DNA of 64,000 bases, taken from NCBI GenBank assembly GCA_023212695.1, contig JALCCG010000035.1, positions 51,512-115,511 of the forward strand, given 5' to 3'. The notes under the pieces are model-generated. The model saw only the letters and a program-made list of their open reading frames with translations, ran no database searches and had not been told where the DNA came from. How positions within the stretch are numbered: the first letter of the stretch is position 1; each line of letters opens with the position of its first letter. Below are positions 30,563 to 41,600 of this stretch, piece by piece. The position numbers and the translations under genes are program-made. This DNA is from Sporisorium sorghi. Lineage: Eukaryota; Basidiomycota; Ustilaginomycetes; Ustilaginales; Ustilaginaceae.

Positions 30563-33100
30563 ATGGCGATGGCGATGGCGGTCAAGGTGCTCGCCATGGG
30601 CTGCCTGCTTCTGGCGATGGCAGCTGCTGCCGTCACTGCCGCCTCGACATCCAGCATGACCTCGCCCACGTCGACACTGGCATCATCCACCACGACCACA
30701 ACCGTGAAAGCAACATCGACACCATCCAATCCTGCAGTGCCCGTGCCCGTGCCCGTGCCCGATGCAGAGCAGCAGGAACGCTTCTCCTCGCTCGCCCTCT
30801 TCCTCGTGCTCTCGCTTCTCATCATGTCCTTCTGGACGTCGTACTACCTCAAAGTCAAGCGCATCACCGCAGTGCACGAGACCATCGTCGGTCTTTTTGC
30901 AGGCATGTTTGTCGGCGTCTGTCTTCGCATCGGCCCGGGCGAGCAGGTGCAAAACATGCTCAGCTTCAGCAACAACATCATGCTCAACGTCCTCCTCCCA
31001 CCCATCATCCTTGCTTCCGGTTACGACCTTCGTCAGGAGAACTTCTTCCGCAACTTTGGCACCATCCTCATCTTTGCCTTTGTCGGCACTTTTATCAGCG
31101 CCATCGTCGTCGGCGTCATCGTATACCTCTGGTCGCTTCTCCATCTCGAGTCCATCTCGCTCACGCTGCTCGAATGCCTCATCTTTGGCTCCACCTTGAG
31201 CGCTACCGATCCCGTCACCATCCTCGCCATCTTCAACACGTACAAGGTCGACCCTAAGCTCTACTCGGTCATCTTTGGCGAGAGCATCCTCAACGATGCC
31301 GTCTCCATCGTCATGTTCGACACGCTTTCCACCTTCCGCGGCAAGGAGATCTACATCTCGTCCATCTTCCACGGAATCGGTCTCTTCTTGGTCGTGTTCA
31401 CGCTATCGATGCTGCTCGGCGTATGCTTCGGCTTGGGATGCTCGCTGCTGCTCAAGCACTCGCGACTCAGCTCGTATCCTCAACTCGAAAGCTGCCTCGT
31501 CGCGCTCATCGCCTACACGAGCTACTTCTTCAGCAACGGCGTCACCATGAGCGGTATCGTCTCGCTCCTGTTTTGCGGAATCACGCTCAAGCACTACGCC
31601 TACCACAACATGTCACGCCGCACACAGCGAACCACGCGATACACGTTTCAGACGCTCGCCAGCCTCTCGGAGAACTTTATCTTCATCTACCTCGGCCTCA
31701 GTCTGTTCACGCAGGAGATCTTGGTGTACAAGCCGCTGTTCATTCTCGTCACCGTGTTTGCCGTCGTGGCGTCGCGGTACTGCGCCGTGTTCCCCATCGC
31801 CAGCGTGGTGAATGCATTCAAGCGAGCGCGCAACAACCGACGTGCGCGCGCCACGGCTGGAGGTGGTGTTCCACGCGCTGATGGCCAAGAGGAGCTGCCG
31901 CGGCAGTATCAGATCATGCTCTTCTGGGCGGGTCTGCGTGGCGCGGTCGGGTTTGCGCTCTCGGCAGGCATCGAGGGGCAGAATGCGATCGCACTGCAGA
32001 CGACGGTGCTGGTGACGGTGGTGTTGACTGTGATCGTATTTGGCGGCACGACGGCGCAGATGCTCGAGATTCTCGGAATTCGTACAGGCGTGCAGGACGA
32101 CGAGGGCGAATCGGACGACGAGGAGGATGAAGACGACGTGATGCGGCTGCGGGGCATGCATAGGAGATCGTACTTGGATTCGGCCAACTACCGCGATGCA
32201 TCGGAGCGCGCCGGCTTGACACGATCCGGGAACCGATACGCTTCAGGCGGCAAGGGCGGCTACCGCGACGCTAGCAACAGTTCGAGTCCTCGCGGCTCGC
32301 TCAGCCACAGCAGCTCGGTGTATGCGCGGGGAAACGGCAACAACGGTGGTGGTGGTGGCGGCGGCGGCGGCGGAGGAGGAGCAAAAGCGGGAGGACAGCG
32401 AGGAGGATTCGCGGATGATCTGGACGAGGACGACGAGGTGTCGAATTTGTCATCCGAAGCACTCGCGTCAAGATCGTCAACACCAGGGCTCGCTGCGGGC
32501 CTGAACGCGCTCAGCCCGGCCAACAACGCAGGCCGCTTGGCCAACCACCAGCAGAGCTTGTCGAACTCGCCCAGATCGGGCACGCTGCCGAGCCTGAGCG
32601 AGATCCGACGAGCAGTGATCGAAGCGTCCTCTGCGGACGGGACGACATCATCGCCGGCGAAGCAGCTGCTGGACCGCGCGGGCCTGGTGATGAAGGACGG
32701 GCAGTGGTTCCAGACGATCGACCAAAAGTACCTGTTGCCGCTGTTCAGCAACTCGGTGGCGTCACGCAAGCACGAGGAGAAGAAGATCGCGCGTCTGGCA
32801 GCGAGAGACGCGGCGAGCAGGAGCGAGCTCGATCTGTCGAATCCAGGCGACACGAGTGCGAATGCGGTTGGGGGAAGACGCAACTTTTTCTCGGTGGAAG
32901 AGGAGGATCTGGACGCACAGTATCCGGCGGAGAGGGACGCGGTGGTGGTGGACGACGAGGAGGAGGACGACGATGAAGGTGGCACGCCTGTTTTCGATGC
33001 GACGTCGTTTGCCAGCGGGCGCAGGCCAGCGAGTGGAGGAGCGCATACGCCGACGAGGAGGACGTTCAGTCATGACGACGGTGGTGGGCATGGGCTGTAA
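30563..33100 (+). CDS. Na+(K+)/H+ exchanger, NHX/NHE type, organellar
   Basis: This is a CPA1-family exchanger that trades cytosolic Na+/K+ for lumenal protons, usually in late endosome and vacuole membranes. The single exon encodes 845 residues. It opens with a signal-like helix (KVLAMGCLLLAMAAAAVTA) and a Thr/Ser linker. The transport domain includes LLPPIILASGYDL (about 143), GSTLSATDPVTILAIF, the ion-binding GESILNDAVSIVMFDTL (about 240) and GLRGAVGFALSAGIEG (about 457). It then has a long hydrophilic tail with acidic runs, a poly-Gly stretch near 32340-32380 and many Ser, a likely regulatory region. Yeast Nhx1 has 633 residues, so the tail accounts for the excess. NHX1 is the probable orthologue. 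Confidence 0.93.
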   Translation: MAMAMAVKVLAMGCLLLAMAAAAVTAASTSSMTSPTSTLASSTTTTTVKATSTPSNPAVPVPVPVPDAEQQERFSSLALFLVLSLLIMSFWTSYYLKVKRITAVHETIVGLFAGMFVGVCLRIGPGEQVQNMLSFSNNIMLNVLLPPIILASGYDLRQENFFRNFGTILIFAFVGTFISAIVVGVIVYLWSLLHLESISLTLLECLIFGSTLSATDPVTILAIFNTYKVDPKLYSVIFGESILNDAVSIVMFDTLSTFRGKEIYISSIFHGIGLFLVVFTLSMLLGVCFGLGCSLLLKHSRLSSYPQLESCLVALIAYTSYFFSNGVTMSGIVSLLFCGITLKHYAYHNMSRRTQRTTRYTFQTLASLSENFIFIYLGLSLFTQEILVYKPLFILVTVFAVVASRYCAVFPIASVVNAFKRARNNRRARATAGGGVPRADGQEELPRQYQIMLFWAGLRGAVGFALSAGIEGQNAIALQTTVLVTVVLTVIVFGGTTAQMLEILGIRTGVQDDEGESDDEEDEDDVMRLRGMHRRSYLDSANYRDASERAGLTRSGNRYASGGKGGYRDASNSSSPRGSLSHSSSVYARGNGNNGGGGGGGGGGGGAKAGGQRGGFADDLDEDDEVSNLSSEALASRSSTPGLAAGLNALSPANNAGRLANHQQSLSNSPRSGTLPSLSEIRRAVIEASSADGTTSSPAKQLLDRAGLVMKDGQWFQTIDQKYLLPLFSNSVASRKHEEKKIARLAARDAASRSELDLSNPGDTSANAVGGRRNFFSVEEEDLDAQYPAERDAVVVDDEEEDDDEGGTPVFDATSFASGRRPASGGAHTPTRRTFSHDDGGGHGL

Positions 33101-34693
33101 GTGCGGCCCGCTCCCTACGTGCTACTCTGCAATGCATGGGTCGATGGTTCTCGGTTGATCGAGCTTGTGTTGTTGGAACAGGCTTGAGCGGCGATGGGCG
33201 CAAAATGCTTTTTGTTAGAGCGAACTTTTCTACCGTCGAGCAACTAAATTTGGGCATTGACGTCACTTGAATGGCCAATCCAACTGTGAACCTGGACCGA
33301 GCATCGCGGCCCGAACCTGGAGCTGAAAGACGTCGGCACCCGTGAAGGCTTGATAAGGCAGCGGGTTTCTGCGACTCGGTGTATCTGCGAGCGCTCGAGT
33401 CGAAAGAGAAGAAGGGCAGCGAAGGATGCAAGTACATTAGCGGAGCACAGGCCAATTTTTTTTTTCAGTCGAACCTCTCACATTTTGGCTCAATTCAAAT
33501 AGTTAAAATTCTTGGAACCATCACTCATGCTGAATGTATCAGCAAATTCAGTATCTCATCACTCAGGTGTGCTATGACTGTGGGAAAGCTTCTTTTGAAG
33601 ATTTGCAGCACTAAATAGGCATACTGGCTACTTTAAAGCAAAGCAAATGAGGTATTTCTTGGTATGATTGAGTCTCATGAAAGACCCTACTTGGATGGAA
33701 TTGTCATTAGTCTCCTGGCTTCTTTATTCAGATTCCATGTCTATCCAATTTCCCCAGTCTTGTTTATCTTGCCTTTGTCAGAAGTTGTCTCTCACACCAG
33801 ATTTTTGGAGCTCATGGTGCAATCATTGATATCATCAAGCCAGCAGCTCCAATATGATGTATAGCAAGTATGTCTTACCATTGTTCTATTAGATTGATTT
33901 TTTCAAGCATGTCATAATATTGTGAGTTTTGAGGCCCTCATTTTTGCTCAATTCTAACTATTTGAATTGAGCCAAAATGAGAGAGGTTCGACTGTATACT
34001 GTTCCTTTTCTCTCAAACGATTATTTGGAATTCGATCACGACTCGTATGTTGCCTCTACTGTATCACCAGTCCCATGAGGCTGGGTGCTCAAGCGACGAT
34101 CCAGACCAGCTTGAAGCCCTATTCAAGCAACGGCCTAACTTACTGTACACATGAAGAGTGATGGTGAAGCATCTGCGCTTGAGAGAGACGAGATGAAGTA
34201 AATAAAGCGCAGATGGATGGCAGAGGCGAGGTGCCAGATCGTTATCTCTGCTGCTCGATTAAGGTTGGGATGGGAGACAGAGCAACAGATTGCGAAAATT
34301 CATTTCACTTTGTCAGAGTCGGCGCGTTTCAAGTTTGGTCAAGCGGTTGGGCGGAGTGGACGTGCGCCAACTGTTCTTTCAAAAGACTCAGCAGCGAGAG
34401 ACACTGAGAGAGAGGTGAGCCAAAAAGAGACAAGTCCGACATCCGTCCTTTGACGCTCCGTCCTTTGACGCTCACTTGTGATTCTTCTCTTGACCACCAC
34501 CTTCTTCTTCTACGTTTGCAACCATCCATCCATCCATCTCCTTCTTATCATCGCCATCACGCACACACACACTCTCTCTCTCTTCGCGATCGCCTCAGCA
34601 TCTCTTTCGTCACTCAACAACACGCTCTAAACACTGCCATTTCGAGTTGCAGTCCACCGCCATCAACTTCCCTCCTCCTTGTCTTCACCAAAC
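33101..34693. other. Intergenic region containing a MITE
   Basis: There is no host gene. The middle is an AT-rich element at 33466-33994 (listed separately). Outside it are TACTGTA-type motifs at about 34058 and 34140, and a CT- and CA-rich tract (34480-34600) leading to the 6-phosphogluconolactonase start. A 66-codon frame inside the element (33664-33864) has no recognisable product. Confidence 0.65.
33466..33994. mobile_element. Non-autonomous DNA transposon (MITE) with 40-bp inverted ends
   Basis: The ends are inverted repeats of 40 bases, 33466-33505 and 33955-33994, identical at 39 of 40 positions, beginning CAGTCGAACCTCTC and running to CAAATAGTTA. The 449-base interior is AT-rich, unlike the flanking GC-rich DNA, and encodes no transposase. 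Near the right end the repeat is also a hairpin (TTTTGCTCAATTC facing GAATTGAGCCAAAA). The left end abuts a T run and the right end is followed by TATACTG, so no clean target duplication is visible. The CAGT terminus recalls Tc1/mariner/pogo-type elements, which is an inference. Confidence 0.85.
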
Positions 34694-35503
34694 ATGCCGC
34701 CTATGGACGCCCAAGCGCCGTCGCAAAAACCGGCCGAGCCCATCCTCTTTTCCTTCCCGGACTCGGACCAGCTCTCGCGCAACCTCGCCGATTTCGTCAT
34801 CAAGGCGCAGAACGATGCCATCTCGCGCCGCAACAAGTTCACGCTCGCGACGTCTGGCGGCTCGCTCCCCAAGATGCTCGCCAAGTACCTTGTCAACCGC
34901 GACGACAATGCGTTGCGGTGGGACAAGTGGGAGGTGTTCTTCTGCGACGAGCGCCTCGTCCCCTTGGATCACGAGGATAGCAACTTCTATCTGTGTCAGC
35001 AGGAATTTTTCTCCAAAGTGCCCGAGTTGAAGCGCAGCCAGATCCACACCATCGACGAGAGCCTGCTGCACGATCCCGAGGAGCTGTCGGATGCGTACGA
35101 GAAGCAGCTCGTTCAGGCGTTTGCAGGCAAGGAGGCGGTGCGCAACCCGGTGTTTGATCTCATCTTGCTCGGCATGGGCCCCGATGGTCACACGTGCAGC
35201 CTCTTCCCCGGCCACGAGCTGCTCACCGAACAGGACCGCTGGGTGGCGCCCATCGAGGACAGCCCCAAACCCCCCGCTAAGCGCATCACTTTCACCTACC
35301 CCGTGCTCAACCATGCGCACCGCCTCGCGTTTGTGCTCGCCGGAGAGGGCAAGCAGGAGATGCTCAGCAAGGTGCTCGACCATCCCGAGCTCGGTTTGCC
35401 TGCGAGCAGGGTGCGCCCCTCACCCCCCGGTGATATCTACTTTTTCACCGATAACGCCGCTAGCAAGACCACCGCCTATCCCAGGTCGGATTTCAAGCTC
35501 TGA
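34694..35503 (+). CDS. 6-phosphogluconolactonase
   Basis: This is the second enzyme of the oxidative pentose phosphate pathway, hydrolysing 6-phosphogluconolactone to 6-phosphogluconate in the cytosol. The single exon encodes 269 residues from ATG 34694 ([11 protein letters not shown]). Family motifs are present: [34 protein letters not shown] and the [21 protein letters not shown] active-site block, followed by [25 protein letters not shown]. Length and order match fungal Sol-type enzymes (SOL3/SOL4 of yeast, about 250 aa). It lies downstream of the MITE, whose right end is 700 bases away, so the promoter is probably intact. Confidence 0.96.
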   Translation: MPPMDAQAPSQKPAEPILFSFPDSDQLSRNLADFVIKAQNDAISRRNKFTLATSGGSLPKMLAKYLVNRDDNALRWDKWEVFFCDERLVPLDHEDSNFYLCQQEFFSKVPELKRSQIHTIDESLLHDPEELSDAYEKQLVQAFAGKEAVRNPVFDLILLGMGPDGHTCSLFPGHELLTEQDRWVAPIEDSPKPPAKRITFTYPVLNHAHRLAFVLAGEGKQEMLSKVLDHPELGLPASRVRPSPPGDIYFFTDNAASKTTAYPRSDFKL

Positions 35504-35731
35504 AGGCGTGCCGACAACGCGCAATACAAGGAAGGGCGCACGACTCTTGTAGCGTAGTAATCTTGTAGGGGCGACGAATCCTTTTCCATCTCTAATTAAG
35601 CTCGAGTTGAGCACAGACTGCGCCACACACAAACACACATTGCAAGCCATCACACCGCGAGACATGCACAAATGAGATTGAAGCAAAAAAAAAAAAAAAA
35701 AAAAAAAAACCCCGCGGACCTCGTTGCAACT

Positions 35732-37879
35732 TCAGCAACACCCGCCAAACCACGCCTCACCAGCGCCTTTGCCACTCGCCAGTCGAATCGTCCTGCGCAC
35801 GACCTCGTGTTCCCTGCGCTCGCGCTCCTCACGCATCGCATGCGTCTCGCCGCCCTCTTGCTGCTGAGCCTCCTCGTACGCGCTGTTGGCGAGGACGCGC
35901 TGGAGGATGTGCGCAAACATGCGCTCGATGTTGTGCGCCGTCTTGGCGGATGTGTAGAACAGCGTGAAGCCGTGTTCCACGTCGATTGGTTGCGGTGAAT
36001 TCGCGCGGGGTTGGGTGGGGGCGGGGGGCAGGGAGATGGTTGATGGTGTGCGTGGTGGCGGAGGCGAGGCGGGTTGGGGCTGGAAGAGGTCGTTGATGGA
36101 CTTGGGTGCGCGCAGCGTGCCCTGTTTGCGCGGGCGAATGGTGGTAGCGACCGAGGTGGACGACGACGCGAGCGACGGTTTGTGCTTGAGCTTGGCCGTG
36201 CTCTGCGCGTCGAGCTCTAGGCTCGCTGATGAGCCTGCGGCTAGGCTCAACCGCCGAACACTGCCATCGTCGCCATCGTCAGCGCCATTTGCGCCCATGC
36301 TCGGCACACTCAGCGTGGTGCGCGGTGTAGGACTCACGCTGAAAAACGTGCTCCCGCGCGGCGTGTGATACACCGACGGCGCATTGAGGCTGAGCGTCGA
36401 GTCGACGCGCTGTCTGTCTGTCTTTGCTGCGCTGGTCGACAGCGTGCTGCTGCTGCGTGGCGGCGTTCGCACCGCTGCTCCATTGCCCCTCGACGACGAC
36501 GACGGAAATGCAAATCGCGCTGTAGCGCCCGAGTCGGACTCGTCGCCGTCGCTCGGCTGAAGCACCTCGATGCTCTTGATCGACTGGCGCTTAGCATGCC
36601 CTTTGCCGGTTGTACTGGCTTTGGATTTGGACTTGCTCCGCATCCAGCTCGACAGGAACCCGCTTCCCGCAGCACCGTCTGCAGCGGACTTGACTCCGAT
36701 GGGCTGCGGCGAGCTACTCAGCCGCGCGCGCGGGCGCGCGTTCATCGTGCTGTACGGCGTCGTATAGAGCGTCTTGACCGTCCCGCCATTCGCCTCGTCC
36801 GCATCCTCGGCATCGTCATCGCCTTGCGCCGACTTGGCAGCAGCAGCAGCGGCGATGGACGAGAGCGACTTGCGCGAGAGCCGGTAGTCTTTGCCGGTCG
36901 AGTGCGGTTTGCGCCTGTTCGGTGGCGTCGGCGATGCGGGTGCGTCCGCCGCTGCGTTGTACGCCTGGCTGTTGCGCGCGGACGTGCTGGGCGTTGTTGT
37001 TCCTTCTCCACCGTTCGTAGTGCGCGCGGGGATGTGTGGCTCGACAGCCTGAACGCCGTTCGGGTCCGGTCTCGATAGCACCACCTCCGGGTCGACGGGC
37101 TGCTGCGCCCCCTCACGCTCCTCATCCGCCCCTGCATCCTCCTGCCCGTCCGCTCTCCCCACCAGCGCATCAAGCACCTCCCGCACCCTCGCCCTCTCCA
37201 CACCCCCACACCCCTCCTCGACCAGATCCACCTTGTTCGCAGCGCACACCCAGCAGAACCGCCTCCTCTCCGCCTCCCCGCGTGGCCCGGGCGCCTTGCT
37301 CATAAACGCCTCGAACCACCCCTTGACCCTCGCCAACGCCTCTTCACCCTTGGTCGCGTCAAAGGCGATGATCACGGCGTCGGCGCCGCGATAGAACGCA
37401 GAACCGAGACTTTGAAAGCGCTCCTGCCCCGCCGTGTCCCAGATCTGCAGCGTCGCTTTTTCGCCTTGAGGATTAGACGGGTCGAGCGGCAGCGTGCGCG
37501 TGATGAAATCCGCACCGATCGTCGCGCGGTACGACGGGTAGAATGTTCCCGTGAGGAAGCGGTTCCGTATCGACGTCTTGCCCGAACCGCCGTCGCCGAT
37601 GAGCACTATTTTCAAGGCGCGGCGCGGAGCGAGGCGGTGCAGAGACATGCCGGATGACGAGGTGGACGCGAGCGTGCGGATCGAGCCCATCGCAGCGACG
37701 GCGGAGGATTGCAGGGTGGACGCTGCGTCGCCGCCCGTGCGTTGACGCTGCAGTGTGGCCGATGCGGGCGCTGTTGAGGCGGTGGTGATGGTGCGTCGTT
37801 TGGGTGTACTTGTGGTGCTAGTGGTGGCGGTCGAGGTGGACGCCCCGCCGTTGAGGTGCATGGCTGTCTTGCTCGACAT
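35732..37879 (-). CDS. Rab7-like small GTPase with a ~400-residue insertion
   Basis: The single exon encodes 715 residues from ATG 37879. An 88-residue Ser/Thr leader precedes KIVLIGDGGSGKTSIRN (P-loop at about 95-102), the Rab7-like switch I YRATIGADFITR, the switch II WDTAGQERFQSLGSAFYRGAD (about 147-167) and NKVD (215-218). The G5 motif TSAK appears only at about 643-646, then NIERMFAHILQRVL and a C-terminal GGCC prenylation site. In ordinary Rab7 these last two motifs are about 30 residues apart. Here a Ser-, Arg- and Pro-rich, apparently disordered segment of about 400 residues is inserted between them. All nucleotide-binding motifs are kept and the frame is open, so it is probably functional. 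A vacuole or late-endosome role follows from Rab7 similarity only. Confidence 0.88.
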   Translation of the reverse strand: MSSKTAMHLNGGASTSTATTSTTSTPKRRTITTASTAPASATLQRQRTGGDAASTLQSSAVAAMGSIRTLASTSSSGMSLHRLAPRRALKIVLIGDGGSGKTSIRNRFLTGTFYPSYRATIGADFITRTLPLDPSNPQGEKATLQIWDTAGQERFQSLGSAFYRGADAVIIAFDATKGEEALARVKGWFEAFMSKAPGPRGEAERRRFCWVCAANKVDLVEEGCGGVERARVREVLDALVGRADGQEDAGADEEREGAQQPVDPEVVLSRPDPNGVQAVEPHIPARTTNGGEGTTTPSTSARNSQAYNAAADAPASPTPPNRRKPHSTGKDYRLSRKSLSSIAAAAAAKSAQGDDDAEDADEANGGTVKTLYTTPYSTMNARPRARLSSSPQPIGVKSAADGAAGSGFLSSWMRSKSKSKASTTGKGHAKRQSIKSIEVLQPSDGDESDSGATARFAFPSSSSRGNGAAVRTPPRSSSTLSTSAAKTDRQRVDSTLSLNAPSVYHTPRGSTFFSVSPTPRTTLSVPSMGANGADDGDDGSVRRLSLAAGSSASLELDAQSTAKLKHKPSLASSSTSVATTIRPRKQGTLRAPKSINDLFQPQPASPPPPRTPSTISLPPAPTQPRANSPQPIDVEHGFTLFYTSAKTAHNIERMFAHILQRVLANSAYEEAQQQEGGETHAMREERERREHEVVRRTIRLASGKGAGEAWFGGCC

Positions 37880-38613
37880 CACTGGCCTCTGCGAGCCATC
37901 GATAGCGATTGCGATAGCGATAGAACGATAGGTGTCCCCCCCTGAGCGTCAGCGTCTAGCCTCGATACTCGTCCAGCCGTCTATGAGCACAGCACCAGAT
38001 TAGCGCGAGTTCAGCTGACGCTCGTCATGACGCTCATAACCCCGTCTATAGATATGCCGTGTGAAGTGTAGTTCCCGCTGTTGGTGTTGAATGTACAAAG
38101 TACATCGTTGCATTCGAGTGGAGGAAAACATGCCGATTGCCCGAATGCCGAGCCTCGCCCTGTCCGTGCGGTGCGTCGCGACACAGACCACGCGATTCAC
38201 GTACTCGAAGCTTAAGTTACTGTCTCGTGCACCTCAAGCTTACTCTCTCTTGCCTGCACTCTCAAAACATCATCATCCAAAACAAGCAAGCTTTTCATGT
38301 CATGACAGCAAAGTGACATTCCCCAAATGACCCTTGAGCAGTATGCGAGGTTTCAAAACCAAAAAAAAAAAAACAGAATGACAGTGCAAAACGAGAGTGT
38401 CTGTGTGTGTGAGAGAGAGAGAGAGAGAGCAAAAGATGGTGCAAAGGAAAGTGTGTGTGTCGCAGCTCGTTCGATGCTACGGGATGATGAACGAGCGCGC
38501 AAGTGTGTCTGGCTGTACAGCCCACGTCCCCAAGAGGAAAAGAGCGTGTGTGGCCAAGGTCGAAAAGGGTTTTAGATAAGTATGTTCACGGCAATAGACG
38601 GCGACTACTGCTG
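37880..38613. other. Intergenic, Rab promoter and MSS4 3' side
   Basis: No gene is seen. It has GCGATAGCGATAGCGATAG-like repeats near 37903-37930, an A12 run at 38361-38372 and a (GA)n microsatellite (about 38411-38430) next to TG-rich sequence. Confidence 0.6.
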
Positions 38614-41600
38614 CTACTGCTGCTGCTGCTGCTGCTGCTGCGCAACCTCCTTGCCCTTCTTCTCGCTGTGGGCCACCACCTTGCCCTTCGACTTTGACTT
38701 GGCCGCGACGTCCTTCTCAGTGAACCCCCACATCTCGGGGCGTCGACTCTTATCGCCACCCGTGACAACACTACAAAGAAAATCGAAAAAGCGCTGGCCA
38801 TACTCCTTGGGAGGCACCGAGCTGATCATGTGGCGGTTCTGCGTCAGACCTTTCCAGATCGTCTCGCCGCGCTTGACCGACGTGTACGGCGTAAAGAGGT
38901 CGATGACGCCCAAGTAGTAGATCATATGACCCGGCTGGTTGTTCTCGTCCGTCGAGCGGAAGCCGCCTTCGTCTTGGTAGAAAAGGAAATGGCGACGCTC
39001 ACTCACGTCGCGATCCGGCAGCTTGGTCACCTGCTGTGCATTGAGCGCCTTGGGGTCCGAGCGTCGCACGGCTTGTCGCAGCGCAGATGCATCCTGCTCG
39101 CTGCCGGATCCTGCGCCGGGTCGCTTGACTTGGGTAGGCTGTCGCTTGAGCTCCTTGGTCTCGGGTTGAAAGACGCGCAAATTGTCCTGACGAAGGTTGT
39201 CCTTGTTGCCCCTGCGAATGTCGTGCAGCCCAATCAGCAGCGAGTAGTCCATGATGTTGAGCCGCTGTAGCAGCGCCACATCGCTCCGCAGCTGCGCCTC
39301 GAACAGCGCTCGCTTCTCGGGACCCAGCTCGATCTCGCGCCCGCGCTTGAGCCAGTTGAGGTCCTTGAGCACCGCGCCCGACTTGGCCGCTGCCTTGTCC
39401 TCGGGATATTCACGCCCGATCGACGAGCCCTTGAGGTCGTACGTCTCGTGAATGTCGCGATGCGGCGGGAAGAGGTTGTTCATAATGACAAAGTGGATCT
39501 TACGACCGTGCGGCAGCTTGACACGGTGCAGGCCGTAGAAGCGACTGAGCAGCGTGTGCGGATTCGCCTTGACGTGCTCGTGGTAGTCCTTGAGGATGCG
39601 CAGCAGGAACTTGTGCTCCTGGTGGCGGATCGTCTTGATGATGAAGCGGTAGTCGCGCGAAAAGTAGAAAAAGGAGCCACTCTTGCCTGGCGAGCCCAGC
39701 TCGCTGAGGATGTACTTGGACGTGAGCGACAGCAGATAGTCGGCCGCATCCAGGTGGAAATGCTCGCGCAGCTCTCGGAACACCCAAGGCGCATAATCCT
39801 TGAACTTGAAGTCATACTTGGCGGTGGGCGTCAGCTCGCGTCCGATGATGTCAAACGTGAACTTGTGCTTGGCAGTGAAATCAGAATCGCACAGCGGACG
39901 CTTCATCTTGGCCTGACACCTCGACACGCCGATACGGATGCCGGTGAGCATGTTGTACATGAGCACGTAGTTGGCATGGCCTTCAGAGATGAGGTTGCCG
40001 ACGAGCACCTTGGGCTCGACATCTTCGTCGCGCTCACGCTCGCGGTCGGTGCGCTCTCTGTCTTTTGGGTTGACGTTGAGCCAGTCACGTCCCGTCTTGG
40101 AGCGTGTCAAGACACCAACAACGCCGGCGGCTCCGGCGGCAGCACCGTTGGGAACGCCATCTCTGTCGCCCGACGAACCTTCGACGGCGGCATCGCGCGC
40201 CTTTTGCTCCTTGTAGCGGCGATCCCTGCGCAGCTGCTCGGCGTGCTTGGCGGCCTCTTCGTCAAAGGCAGCATCGCCGGTGCGAAGGGCATGCGACGAG
40301 CCGTCTGCGGTGGTGGGCGAGTGAGGCGCATCAGCCAACCAGGGCTGAGCGGGCAACGTCGAGGTGGAGTCGCGATCGCGGCTGGATTTGCGCACAGAAG
40401 GAATCGAGCTGCTGCCAGATGGGGAGCGTCGAGCTTGGAACGAGGAGCCGGTAGTGTTGCGACGTGCCATCTGCTGGCGTGGCGCGCCATTGAGCGACGG
40501 TGCTGCCTGATCGCCAAGGTGCGACGGGCCAGCTTTGGCACCCTGCTGAGCATCGTGAAGGTAAGGGGACGCGTCGTGGGTGAGTCGAATCGCTGGTGCG
40601 GCTGTCGGGCCGTTGCTGCCGTTGACCAGGAACGATGATGCAGAGCCAGCCGAGGCAAAGCGTCGCTGTCTTGTGGGAGTGTCGTCATCTTCGCCATCGG
40701 AAAGACCGCCGTTAGAGGAAGCGGTGCGATAGGTGGTGCTAGCCGTGGAAGCGTTGGAAACGTTGCGGCGCTCCTTGGGCCTCGAAGGCGGGAGATGCGC
40801 TGCGGCGCCTGCTGACTGAGAAGAGCCAAACTCGGCGTCGTCCATGGGAGCAGGCTCGTCTACGAGCGTTGGTGCAGCTGGCTGGCCGTTGAAAGAAGAG
40901 GAAGACGAAGCTCCCAAGATTTGACTCGAGTCGGCGGTGTAGGCACGACGAGCAACGGGTGCTTTCTTCTGCAGCGGCGCTGCGGCAGCATCAGCATCAG
41001 CATCAGCATCAGCAGCAGCAGATCCATCTGGTTTTTCTTGTGTTTGTGCAGCGGACGAGGTGGAAGCGCCAGTGCTGCCAGGATAGGCAGGGACATGAGA
41101 TGAGCCGTTAGTGACGGTGCTCATGAGACCATTGCGAGAGTCGTGGCCGGCGATGTAGTCGGCCTCGAGAGGCGGAGATGGTGGAAGCTCGCTGAGGAAG
41201 GGATGGTGGCGTGTTGGAGCGGTAAAGCTGGACTGGGACTTGAGTGCAGCCTCTTGACGAGCGATGGGCTCTTGTGCTGAAGATGGTGCGACCGAGCCGG
41301 CGAGATTGGTGGTGGTGGTGGCTGCATTGGCGTTCTGATGGCGTGTTCGTCCCTGTCCTAGCTCGTGAATGTCTGGCAGCGGCTTGTGGTTGTTTGTTGT
41401 AGATTCGACGGTGGCTGGCTGCTGGATGGTATGATGGTTGCCGTGAGCGCGCTTGCTGACGAGCTGGGGCAGCCTGAGGATGCGGTGGCCTGCTGAAGTG
41501 GTGGAGGAGAGGCCATTGGCGCCCGAAAAGGCAGGGTCGTTGGCGTTGCTGGGCGTTACAGACCGCGAAACGACGGGAGAAGCATAGGGAGCGGATCTGG

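Noticed and set aside
33664..33864. 66-codon frame in the MITE as a transposase remnant
   Set aside because: There is no DDE or DNA-binding motif, and AT-rich DNA of this length gives such frames by chance.
33464..33996. TA target-site duplication of the MITE
   Set aside because: The right end is followed by TA, but the left end is preceded by TT in a T run, so no duplication can be claimed.
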